From DATCRE01 sp964235605 (GTDB taxonomy: Bacteria; Bacteroidota; Bacteroidia; Cytophagales; Cyclobacteriaceae), in contig CAXSCR010000047.1 in assembly GCA_964235605.1 (NCBI GenBank), positions 1-36,156 of the forward strand: 36,156 bases of DNA, given 5' to 3'. This document shows, in pieces, positions 16,661-24,875 of this stretch. The notes beneath the pieces are model-generated. The model saw nothing but the letters and a program-made list of their open reading frames with translations, ran no database searches and was not told where the DNA came from. The first letter of the stretch is position 1. The number at the start of each line of letters is the position of its first letter. The translations under genes and the position numbers were made by a program.

Positions 16661-17083
16661 ATGAAACAATTCTTTTTTCTTTTTACTATTTTATTTTCGT
16701 GCTCTGCGTCTTATGCACAGCAAAAGTGGATAACCTTGGGTGCAGGTGGTGGTTTTGCAGGCACGGTTAATATGTATAAGATTACAGAAGACGGTGTTGT
16801 CCTTAAAGGGCAAGGATTAGGTGAAATAAAATTTACTGAACAAGGCAAATTGAAGCAGACAAAAATAAGAAAATGTATTAAAGCTGTCGCTGATCAAACA
16901 AGCGCCATCTCACAGTTTAAACATCCGGGAAATATGTATTACTTTCTTTCTTATCATGACGGTGATATAGAGCGCAATATAACGTGGGGAGATTTATCTC
17001 ATCCCGTCCCCGAGGCCATTCAAGATATCTATGAAAACCTTGTTGCGCAATTGAAGTCGGTTGACTTTAAAGCAATTCAATAA
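16661..17083 (+). CDS. Small secreted protein of unknown function
   Basis: The likely start is the ATG at 16661 (MKQFFFLFTILFSC), giving a clean Sec signal peptide that ends SASYAQ before QKWITLG. An earlier ATG at 16646 adds five residues before the signal. The mature part, about 120 residues, begins with GAGGGFAGTVNMYKITEDG and has a mixed alpha/beta look: VVLKGQGLGEIKF, then a central KIRKCIKAVADQTSAISQF and a closing helix VPEAIQDIYENLVAQLKSVDF. It has one cysteine after the signal region and no lipobox clearly placed. I do not recognise the family. The M4 protease begins 65 bp downstream, so the two may be co-transcribed. A role as partner or inhibitor of that protease is speculation. 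Confidence 0.75.
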   Translation: MKQFFFLFTILFSCSASYAQQKWITLGAGGGFAGTVNMYKITEDGVVLKGQGLGEIKFTEQGKLKQTKIRKCIKAVADQTSAISQFKHPGNMYYFLSYHDGDIERNITWGDLSHPVPEAIQDIYENLVAQLKSVDFKAIQ

Positions 17084-17147
17084 GCCCACACACGGGGTCG
17101 GCGTAATTGTAGCTGGCAATGCAACGCATTACTTTAAAACACATAAT

Positions 17148-20100
17148 ATGAGATTAATTAAGCCCTTATTCATTTTATTTATTATCTGCTTATTTAACAG
17201 CCATTTGCTGGCCCAAAAAACGCTAGCATCAAAGAAGAAGAATGGTGCACCTGTAGATTTATCCAGCTTACATGCTAAGCACATTAAACATAGTACTTCA
17301 CTAGGCAACGCCAGAAGTGTAACTCCGAACGCAATAACTACAATTCGCAATTTTAATTCAACGTTGCCCACACCACATCGTATTTTACACACCGATGATC
17401 ATGCACTTCCTACATTTATAGAAACCAAACGCAATTTCATTGCTTCGCATTTGTTTGCATCAAAAGATTTAAAAGCCAATTGTAAAGACTACTTGAAAGA
17501 ACTAAAGCTGTTATTAGCAATCGATGATCCGGAAGAGAATTTTATTATAGAACGTTATAAAACAGATAACAATAAAATTACGCACGTCCGCATGCAACAG
17601 CATTACAAAAGTATACCCGTGTATGGTGCTGAAATTGCCTTACATTTAAATGCGGCAGGTGAAGGGGAAACATTTAATGGAAGATACTTACAAATTCCAA
17701 AAGACCTCAACGTTATACCTACTATTTCTAACCAATCAGTCATCGAACGTGTAAAGATGCATGCAGCGAAGTCATTTGAATATCCTGAACTTACTTCTTC
17801 ACAGAAGCGATTAGTTCAATATGCAGCGCCTAAGTTAACGCTTTGTATCTACGAAGATCAGGGATTAATAAAAACACCCACATTGGCCTATCACATTGTG
17901 TACTGTCCTTCGATATCAACCCGGTGGGAGTATTTTGTGGATGCGCATACCAATGCTGTCTTACATCATTTTAATAGTTCGTGTTCCGTAGATGGTCCAC
18001 GCACCGCGAGTGCGTCTGATTTAAACGGTGTATCACGTAGCGTTAATACGTACCAAGCGGGTGCTACTTTTTTCATGATCGATGCTTCACGTTTCATGTT
18101 TAATGCCACGAATTCAGTAATGCCAGACGATCCGGTTGGTGGCGTATTTACGATAGATCTTAACAATACTTTTGGCACTAATCAAGCTTATGATCATGTT
18201 ACCTCTACGAATAATGTTTGGAGTAATCCTACAGCCATCTCAGCACATTTTAACGCAGGTACAGCGTATGAATATTACCGTACCCAGCATAATCGTAATG
18301 GTATAGATGATGTTGGCGGTACTATAATCTCCATCATTAATACACCCGATGAAGATGGTACCGCCCTTGACAATGCCTACTGGAATGGTGCAGCGATGTT
18401 TTATGGTAATGGCAAGGTAGCATTCAAAAAGCTAGCAGGTTCTTTGGATGTAGCAGGCCATGAACTTACGCACGGCGTTGTACAAAATACAGCTAATCTT
18501 GAATACCAAGGCGAGTCAGGTGCTATTAATGAATCAATGGCCGATATATTCGGGTGTATGATGGATCCTGCGGATTGGCTTATTGGTGAAGATATTGTCA
18601 AGACAACTTCATTTCCTTCAGGTGCTTTGCGTTCATTATCTGATCCACATAATGGCGGACAAAATTTAGGTGATCGCGGATATCAACCGGCAAGGGTAAG
18701 CGAGGCTTATAAGGGTAGCCAAGATAATGGTGGTGTACACATCAACAGCGGCATTACCAACAATGCGTTTTATCGTTTTGCGCAAGCCACAACGAATGTG
18801 AAAGCATCCGCAGTATTTTATAAAGCCTTAGCAGATTACCTCACCAAGTCATCGAAGTTCATTGATCTTCGCCTTGCAGTTATTAAAGCTGCAGGAGATC
18901 TATATGGAACTTCTTCAAATGAAGTTACGCAAGCAGGCATTGCCTTTGATGCGGTAGGTATTGTTTCTGCACCAGGCGGTGATTACACCGAAACCATTCC
19001 GGCAAATCCAGGATCTGAATTTCTATTAATTTATAATACCGATCCCAATGAGGCCAATTCTTTATATCGTCTTGCTGGTGCCAACGCAATACCGATAAGT
19101 ACCACAGGTCTTCGTAACAAGCCCAGTGTGACAGATGATGGTAGCGTAGCTGTTTTTGTTGCTGGCGATAATACCATTCACATGATTGTTACAGATCCCA
19201 AAGACACTCCTCAAGAAACGGTTTTACAAGCTGATAGAATTTGGTCTAATGTGGTCATATCAAAGGGCGGTAATCGGTTAGCAGCTGTTACAACAGCAGA
19301 AGATAAGATAATTCATGTGTATGATTTTACTACTGAAATATGGGCCTCTTTTGAATTATATAATCCTACTTTCTCAGAAGGTGTAATTTCAGGTGGCCCA
19401 CTTTACGCTGATGCGCTTGAGTGGGATTATTCTGGTGAGTATTTGGTATACGATGCTTTTAATAGTATTACGAATAGCAGTGGTGACAACATAGAGTATT
19501 GGGACGTGAACTTTATTCACCTCTGGGATATTGCTAGCCAGGATTTTTCAGATGGAGAAATTTCAAAGCTCTTCGCTAGTTTGCCTGATGGTGTTAGTAT
19601 AATAGATCCATCGTATTCTAAAACATCTCCTAACATTATTGCATTTGATTATTATGATGCAAATAATGATGAATTCAAAGTGCTCGGTGTGAATGTTGAA
19701 ACGAATGATATAAGTACAATTGTTCTTAATAATTCATTAGGGTGGCCTTCTTTTAACAAAGACGATTCGCGAATTTCCTTTACCAGCGATAATGGAAATG
19801 GTAATGATAAAACCAGCTACGTGAACCTAAATAGTGATAAGATCTCATCAAATGGGGTGACGTTCAATATTTTGGACCTTAGTCGATGGTCTGTATATTA
19901 CTCTATTGGTGATAGGGGTGTAGGTGAAGATGAAGTTACGGGAGTTAAAGATGATGGGCAAAACAAGTTGTCGCTTTCTTGTTATCCTAATCCTTTCTCA
20001 GATCAGCTATTACTTGAGCTTAACCAAAATTTCACCAATGGTGGAAAAGTCGAAATTGTTAATTTGTTAGGCCAACGTATACTTGATTTCACAGTAGGTC

Positions 20101-20216
20101 ATGAAACTGATAAGAGCTTGTCACTAAAGGTTAATAATCTTCCACCAGCACAATACATTCTTCATATCAAAAATGGATACGGTGTAGGTGCATGTAAAGC
20201 GGTAAAGATCAAATAA
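17148..20216 (+). CDS. Secreted thermolysin-like (M4) metalloprotease with propeller-like region and T9SS sorting domain
   Basis: The start at 17148 (MRLIKPLFILFIICLF) is chosen because it begins a proper signal peptide ending LLAQ. An in-frame ATG at 17061 lies inside the previous gene. Residues about 60-275 form the FTP/PepSY propeptide that inhibits and chaperones the enzyme. The peptidase M4 domain (about 290-620) has the zinc site HELTH (438-442), the third ligand in GAINESMADIFG (Glu462), and the catalytic His in GGVHINSGITNNAFY (His531). It would cleave peptides at hydrophobic residues using Zn and Ca. Residues about 640-925 resemble TolB/WD40-like propeller repeats (PSVTDDGSVAVFVA, WSNVVISKGGNRLAAVTT, WPSFNKDDSRISFTSDNGNG). 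The tail from LSCYPNPFSDQ onward is a T9SS type A sorting domain. The propeller after an M4 domain is a less usual layout and may bind substrate. Confidence 0.93.
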   Translation: MRLIKPLFILFIICLFNSHLLAQKTLASKKKNGAPVDLSSLHAKHIKHSTSLGNARSVTPNAITTIRNFNSTLPTPHRILHTDDHALPTFIETKRNFIASHLFASKDLKANCKDYLKELKLLLAIDDPEENFIIERYKTDNNKITHVRMQQHYKSIPVYGAEIALHLNAAGEGETFNGRYLQIPKDLNVIPTISNQSVIERVKMHAAKSFEYPELTSSQKRLVQYAAPKLTLCIYEDQGLIKTPTLAYHIVYCPSISTRWEYFVDAHTNAVLHHFNSSCSVDGPRTASASDLNGVSRSVNTYQAGATFFMIDASRFMFNATNSVMPDDPVGGVFTIDLNNTFGTNQAYDHVTSTNNVWSNPTAISAHFNAGTAYEYYRTQHNRNGIDDVGGTIISIINTPDEDGTALDNAYWNGAAMFYGNGKVAFKKLAGSLDVAGHELTHGVVQNTANLEYQGESGAINESMADIFGCMMDPADWLIGEDIVKTTSFPSGALRSLSDPHNGGQNLGDRGYQPARVSEAYKGSQDNGGVHINSGITNNAFYRFAQATTNVKASAVFYKALADYLTKSSKFIDLRLAVIKAAGDLYGTSSNEVTQAGIAFDAVGIVSAPGGDYTETIPANPGSEFLLIYNTDPNEANSLYRLAGANAIPISTTGLRNKPSVTDDGSVAVFVAGDNTIHMIVTDPKDTPQETVLQADRIWSNVVISKGGNRLAAVTTAEDKIIHVYDFTTEIWASFELYNPTFSEGVISGGPLYADALEWDYSGEYLVYDAFNSITNSSGDNIEYWDVNFIHLWDIASQDFSDGEISKLFASLPDGVSIIDPSYSKTSPNIIAFDYYDANNDEFKVLGVNVETNDISTIVLNNSLGWPSFNKDDSRISFTSDNGNGNDKTSYVNLNSDKISSNGVTFNILDLSRWSVYYSIGDRGVGEDEVTGVKDDGQNKLSLSCYPNPFSDQLLLELNQNFTNGGKVEIVNLLGQRILDFTVGHETDKSLSLKVNNLPPAQYILHIKNGYGVGACKAVKIK

Positions 20217-20278
20217 CTAAATTAAGCGCTTAAGGTTTTTGTATTATAAGCTTCTTCTAAAACTATATTACTTATCAT

Positions 20279-20327
20279 GTTGTCCGTGTAAAATTGAATG
20301 ACGCTGTATCGTTCCTTACAGGCTTCC
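20279..20327. repeat. Dispersed 48-bp repeat, copy C
   Basis: It matches copies A (7705-7752) and B (7813-7860), with TTGAATGACGCTGTATCGTT followed by CCTTACAGGCTTCC. It lies in the same orientation, 12.5 kb away, just after the M4 protease gene. Confidence 0.8.
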
Positions 20328-20335
20328 AAAGAGTC

Positions 20336-20406
20336 TACATGTATATAAAGATTGATCGATGCACGGAGAAATAAGTGCAATTGCGCGGTATTAGTTATGT
20401 GCACAG
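20336..20406. repeat. GCGCGGAATT-type dispersed repeat, copy C'
   Basis: It contains TACATGTATATAAAGATT, GATGCACGGAGAA, ATAAGTGCAATTGCGCGG and TATGTGCACAG. It follows copy C after 8 bp, the same order as at 7705-7809. Downstream, TGTCC and GGACA (near 20440) could form a small hairpin. Confidence 0.65.
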
Positions 20407-20586
20407 ACCGGAACTTAGAGGTATTGAAACGTTGTCCTGGTGAGGACACTGTAGTAGGTGATGACATTCATATAAGAACTCCTTATATACCGATAAGTCA
20501 TTCGCCATATTGTTAAAAGGGATTTTAATCCTTCTCGTAACAAATCTATAATGGTGTATCTCCACCAATACATGCGTACATAAAAC

Positions 20587-20619
20587 AAAGAGGCCATCTC
20601 GAATTGAGTGGCCTCTTTT
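20587..20619. terminator. Bidirectional intrinsic terminator
   Basis: AAAGAGGCCA (20587-20596) pairs with TGGCCTCTTT (20609-20618), and CTC/GAG extends the stem inside. Ts follow on the plus strand and the complementary A-run precedes. It lies about 60 bp beyond the stop of the minus-strand metalloprotease gene (20681) and can serve both directions. Confidence 0.8.
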
Positions 20620-20680
20620 ATATAAATTTATTTAGCAGTTTATAATTTGCACGTGCTGCTTATAATAAAGATGTAGTCTG

Positions 20681-22723
20681 CTATTTTACAACAATACGCT
20701 CTCTATATATCTTGTTATTTACATTGACAACTAAGATGTATACGCCCGGTGTAAGTCGCGAAGCATCAACTGACGCAACATTACGCGAATTTTTTAAATC
20801 AGACGTTAATACAGTATTACCAAACAAAGAATAAACGGTAGCGCTTCCGCGCAATGCCTTTGTGCCTTCATCAACTATGTTTACTTCTTTTGAAGTTGAA
20901 TTATACCATACGGATATTTTGTTATCAGCTTTACCCTCTATTACAGTAATAGTTTCATTCTCTGTAGAACGCAACGTAGTGTCGGTGTATCTAAAGCATT
21001 TGAAATCTGCTTGTGCTTGTTTGAACTGAGCTTCAGTTGTTTCAGTCCATCCAAAAGCATTGGTTGCTAATGACTTTAAATTTACGCCAGCAGCACCGCT
21101 CCAGAAGTGAACGAACTCGCCCCAGTTCATAGCCCGCGCATAGTCGTAGCTATTGGCTTTTTTAGGAAAACATTTTGCGAGTAATGTAAAGTATTCATTA
21201 AGAACCTTCGACTCACCATATTGTCTGTAGATTGGGAAGAACCAATCGCGGAACCAATATGTATTGGCTCTTGGAAAATTATCGCTTCTATTAATTTGCT
21301 CATTATACCACCGCGTTGCAAAATCATCTCTTCCCAGTCCTCTATACACATCATAGTTATAAATCTCAGCCCACTTACTATCACCCCAAAGTCCAAAGGC
21401 GGGTGAACCGTGTGAGCCTTTTGAATCACCTTCAACTATATGGGCAACTTCATGTGTAGGAATTGCCACCGCGCCATAATCAAAACTAGTCCATGGTCCA
21501 GGTCCCACATCAATTACATTTCTATAGTCATGACTGGCATCGAAATATCCTGATGGATGACCGCCACTGTATTTATTGCCATGTAGTATGGCATACATTC
21601 TTGGATTTTTACCAAAGTTTCCATAAACTTTTTTGGTATAGCGCCAAACATCACCAAGGTATTGGTAAGGCCACGTTACAGAGGGATTAACATCTTTATC
21701 ATAATACACTGCCACATCGTTGTCAAAGTATACAAGGCTTAACACTTCATTATGTTCAAACCAGTGCTCCTGCCACGTTGCAGGAGGATTAGCTAGGGGC
21801 ACCGTACCGCCCCCACCAGTTCCAAATATTTCCCATTCGGCAATCTGCAGAATACCGCCGTCGTTGTTGATCATATTGAGGCGGTAGTAAGTATAAGCGT
21901 TGGTGTTGGCGAAGCTAAACTCACGCTTAAGAAACCGCGTTGCAAAGTCTTCGTTATTACGGGTATCCAATGTGGTCCAAGTAATGTCATCATTTGATGC
22001 TTGAAAGGTCCAGTTTAAGGGATCTCTTTCTTCTGCATCATTAGCAGAAGTAAGGGTATAACTTGTAACTACTGAAGGATTACCCTGTTGGAATTTAGTC
22101 CAGGTTGCGTTCTTAAAAGTTAAAAACTTAGTTGCTGCTTGATTATCAATCAACTCCCATACGCTTTCTCCAGCTGGTGAGTCATTATACTGCGTAGAAA
22201 TTTCTCCGGGCAAACTGGTAATATCAACGATATTCATGGCACCATAAATCTCCCACTCAGCAAGATGTAAAACATTTGCATTCTTACTTTCTATATTTAA
22301 ACGATAGTAAGCATAAGCCACTGTATTAGTGAATGTGAATTCTTTACGTAGCTGCCTCGTAGCAAAGGTTTGATTGCTTTGTGTGTCTATCGTTGTCCAT
22401 AAGCTCCCATTGTTTGATGCTTGTAAGATCCAGCTTTTAGGATCTTGAGCAGGCAGATCATTGGCAGAAGTGATAGCATATTTTGTTACGACATAAGATT
22501 GGCTTGCTTTGTATTGTACCCAGCCTGCGCTATGAAAAGTGAGATATTTTGTTTTAGATGAGTTATCAGTCAATTTAGCAATTGCATTTTCTGGAGAGTC
22601 GCTGTATTGGGCACTAATGGTGCCACCTGTATCTGTAATATCAGTTTGTCCGAAGACAACTGTTGCCCACAGCGATAATAGGGAAAATGTGAATAATAGT
22701 TTATAAAGTACTTGTGCTTTCAT
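20681..22723 (-). CDS. Secreted HEXXH metalloprotease with tandem discoidin-like domains and T9SS-type C-terminus
   Basis: This 680-residue protein has a signal peptide ending VVFGQ at about residue 26. Two similar beta-sandwich domains follow (about 27-165 and 166-305). Each has NS/ND..W.(F/L)QASN(N/D).(S/I)(L)WTT(I/L)DT and a closing YYRLN....(L/I)(H/Q)(L/I)AEWEI(Y/F)G, which is the F5/8 type C (CBM32-like) pattern for binding glycans. The central domain (about 310-600) has the zinc motif THEVAHIVEGDSKG (HEVAH 424-428) and a plausible third ligand in SKWAEIYNYDVY (Glu453). It resembles the plant basic-secretory-protein type of peptidase. That family assignment is a judgement, not proven. 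The C-terminus (about 605-680, ending NVNNKIYRERIVVK) is a T9SS type A sorting domain. It would act on proteins in glycan-rich material outside the cell. Confidence 0.85.
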   Translation of the reverse strand: MKAQVLYKLLFTFSLLSLWATVVFGQTDITDTGGTISAQYSDSPENAIAKLTDNSSKTKYLTFHSAGWVQYKASQSYVVTKYAITSANDLPAQDPKSWILQASNNGSLWTTIDTQSNQTFATRQLRKEFTFTNTVAYAYYRLNIESKNANVLHLAEWEIYGAMNIVDITSLPGEISTQYNDSPAGESVWELIDNQAATKFLTFKNATWTKFQQGNPSVVTSYTLTSANDAEERDPLNWTFQASNDDITWTTLDTRNNEDFATRFLKREFSFANTNAYTYYRLNMINNDGGILQIAEWEIFGTGGGGTVPLANPPATWQEHWFEHNEVLSLVYFDNDVAVYYDKDVNPSVTWPYQYLGDVWRYTKKVYGNFGKNPRMYAILHGNKYSGGHPSGYFDASHDYRNVIDVGPGPWTSFDYGAVAIPTHEVAHIVEGDSKGSHGSPAFGLWGDSKWAEIYNYDVYRGLGRDDFATRWYNEQINRSDNFPRANTYWFRDWFFPIYRQYGESKVLNEYFTLLAKCFPKKANSYDYARAMNWGEFVHFWSGAAGVNLKSLATNAFGWTETTEAQFKQAQADFKCFRYTDTTLRSTENETITVIEGKADNKISVWYNSTSKEVNIVDEGTKALRGSATVYSLFGNTVLTSDLKNSRNVASVDASRLTPGVYILVVNVNNKIYRERIVVK

Positions 22724-22739
22724 TAGGATTAGGATTAGG
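22722..22739. repeat. Three ATTAGG hexamers at the start codon
   Basis: Three perfect tandem copies of ATTAGG (CCTAAT on the coding strand) run from inside the ATG into the 5' leader of the metalloprotease gene. They are followed by GTTAAAGG. It could be chance or a slippage site that changes leader length. Confidence 0.7.
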
Positions 22740-23056
22740 GTTAAAGGTTGGTATTTTTAATTGCGCATGAATTTAAAAGTGAATTCAGTCTACAGATAAC
22801 ATTAAGTCGTGTAAAAATAAGGTTTTAATTTTGTATGTGTTGTGTACTGTAAAAAAGATTAAATAAATATAACAATAGGTAAATTTATGATTCGATTTTA
22901 TGACTTTGTGATTGTACAAGATGCAAGCCTGTTATAAGTTTGTAAGCGTATGTTGCATAATTTTTTGGCAATTGTACGAGAACGTGTAACTACTTAATCA
23001 TGAAATGGATATGCGTGAGTAATCAAATCAAGTAATAATTTTATGTTGCTGTCCAG
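22740..23056. other. Intergenic region before the metalloprotease gene
   Basis: An A/T-rich stretch of about 320 bp with no supported gene. It must hold the minus-strand promoter of the metalloprotease gene and the 3' end of the APP1-like gene. No clear TAnnTTTG box or terminator hairpin is visible. Confidence 0.4.
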
Positions 23057-24226
23057 CTAAATAGTTTTAGGGTCACTTAATTTATCTTTGCCAGGAATTT
23101 CACCTTTATCTTTCCTTTTGTCTTGAACAATCTCTGGAATTGCTTGTGTATGAATTAGTTTTATTGTCGAAGCATGCTCGGCTGCCTCAACTGTATTATC
23201 CATAATTAACATTTCTACTTTATATGGCTTTAAAGCTTTGGATATATCAATAGCAATTTTTTCTCGATCTTCTAATTGTACATCACGAATGTAAATGGCG
23301 AGAATGCGATCTGGGTATTTCTTTACTACTTCTTGATAAATCTTAGGGTCCTCTTGACCGCTATCACCAACCAAAACGAAATTCAATTGGGGATACGTAA
23401 GCAGGACATTCTCAATTTCTTTAAACTTATGACCCATGTGACCAGAGCTTATCAACTTGTTATCTTGTAAACCAAAATCACGAAGTAGTAAAGGGCCAGC
23501 AGGGATTTTATTGAGATCTAAAAAATCAGTGAGCAAGTCATACAAATTCCACGGGCTGCTGGACACATAGAAAAAGGGATTGTTACGTTTTCCATTCCTA
23601 CCTAACTGCAACGCCCTATAAAATTCAGAGACACCAGCGAAAGGCAGGCGCGTATGTGCATTGTTTAAAAAGACATTACCAGACATAGCTACTAGGTTAG
23701 TGGCGCTTGTCTTTATGATGGTATCATCGATGTCGCTAATTATTCCATATTCAGCGTCTATCGGTGGCACCAGTACGTGCGCTATCGCTTTTAATCCTGG
23801 CGTAAACGGAATTGGTGCTTCAATCAACTCAATTTCAACCTCATACCAAATATCGTTCCATCCGATCGGAGTAGATGGAAACAAGTTGAGTGTGAAATAA
23901 CCTTCATCATCTGTTTTGATAAGAAATTCTTCACCTTGAAAATTTACCCTTAACAGTGCGTCTGGTACTTCGTCACTTTCGAAACGTTGATAAATATTGT
24001 AGAGATTACGCCAAAGACTATCTTCGGGTGTCGATGCCTTAATAGTTTTATCTTCTAAGACACGGCCTTTAATATATAACCGATTTATCGTTCCGTAACT
24101 TCGATAGGTGACAATTTGCAGGGGGTCAGTTAGTTTTAATCGTCTTCTTAAATTGAAAGCCAATTCATCAAATCGATTTTCTATTACTTCTGTAGCTCGG
24201 ATAAACATTTTCCTGAAATCAGACAT
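23057..24226 (-). CDS. APP1-like phosphatase of the HAD superfamily (DUF2183)
   Basis: This 389-residue soluble protein has the conserved DUF2183/APP1 catalytic domain in about 155-350. The first HAD motif is GIISDIDDTIIKT (Asp165 nucleophile, Asp167). The second is in YVSSSPWNLYDLL, and the acidic C-motif is LVGDSGQEDPKIYQ. In yeast the APP1 enzyme removes phosphate from phosphatidate. Bacterial members are widespread but mostly uncharacterised. The N-terminal part (about 35-150) has beta-rich segments (TYRSYGTINRLYIKGRVLED, GEEFLIKTDDEGYFTLNL) that fit the Ig-like domain often found ahead of the catalytic part. There is no signal peptide, so it is probably cytoplasmic. No neighbour points to a pathway. 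The C-terminal 40 residues are charged. Confidence 0.87.
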   Translation of the reverse strand: MSDFRKMFIRATEVIENRFDELAFNLRRRLKLTDPLQIVTYRSYGTINRLYIKGRVLEDKTIKASTPEDSLWRNLYNIYQRFESDEVPDALLRVNFQGEEFLIKTDDEGYFTLNLFPSTPIGWNDIWYEVEIELIEAPIPFTPGLKAIAHVLVPPIDAEYGIISDIDDTIIKTSATNLVAMSGNVFLNNAHTRLPFAGVSEFYRALQLGRNGKRNNPFFYVSSSPWNLYDLLTDFLDLNKIPAGPLLLRDFGLQDNKLISSGHMGHKFKEIENVLLTYPQLNFVLVGDSGQEDPKIYQEVVKKYPDRILAIYIRDVQLEDREKIAIDISKALKPYKVEMLIMDNTVEAAEHASTIKLIHTQAIPEIVQDKRKDKGEIPGKDKLSDPKTI

Positions 24227-24590
24227 ACTGCATATGGATCGTAAGTAATGTTGGCGCTAAGTTACACCTTTCTTTAAAGGCAAACATAGGCAAGGCTATT
24301 TCCTTGTTCCACTTTTATGGGGTGTACGACAAATTGCAGATTTTATAACTTAGGATAAAACACAATTAAACCGCCAGCCCTATGATTAACAAGTAAAAAT
24401 TATTTACAAAAGTAGAGTTACTTCAAGCGCACAGATTCAAATCGCAGTAGTTTATTTTCCTGCCTGGAATAGACTCATCCTCAACGAACGCAATAAGTAT
24501 GACATTAAATGCATGCTTCGGAAGGACGATATTTTTCTATGATATAGACATGATTACTATGCGCAATCAAAAAATACCTAAGTAGAAGCC

Positions 24591-24677
24591 ATGGAAGACT
24601 ACAACAATCCAAAGTATACCCATGAAGATATAACCAAATTTGTGAACGAGTATGATACACAAGGTAAGTCGGGTATA
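24591..24677 (+). pseudogene. Short protein-like fragment adjoining repeat F2
   Basis: From the ATG at 24591 a 28-residue frame begins MEDYNNPKYTHEDITKFVNE and ends at a TAG. If one A is restored near 24660 the frame continues GKSGIGVVKIQE and stops at 24700, inside the start of repeat F2. The residues look protein-like but I recognise no family. It may be the remnant of a gene cut by repeat insertion. Confidence 0.3.
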
Positions 24678-24683
24678 GGCGTT

Positions 24684-24856
24684 GTGAAGATTCAGGAATA
24701 AATACGATAATGATTGTTATGGCACGGGCCACAACCAATCATTAGCGTTAAAATGCGCGCTTACAATTTTATCGAAAATATACACGTAGGTTCGCACATT
24801 ATCTATGAACCATGCAAAGTGTGAATTTTGGTCTTAGGACTTCAAGCGGATACTCA
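24684..24856. repeat. Dispersed repeat, copy F2
   Basis: This is the second copy of the F unit (see 16190-16366), with the core GGCACGGGCCACAACCAATC and ATGCGCGCTTACAATTTTAT. The inner stem is imperfect here, and the extra left hairpin present in F1 is missing. It ends 20 bp before the stop codon of the vWA-like lipoprotein gene on the other strand. Confidence 0.85.
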
Positions 24857-24875
24857 TATTAGTTTATAATTGTTA

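Noticed and set aside
20222..20467. 81-codon minus-strand frame with KERYSVIQF
   Set aside because: The frame exists only in copies B and C of the 48-bp repeat and contains a stop in copy A. Most likely repeat DNA and not a gene.
24505..24738. 77-codon minus-strand frame
   Set aside because: It crosses the border of repeat F2 into unrelated sequence, and is not kept in copy F1.
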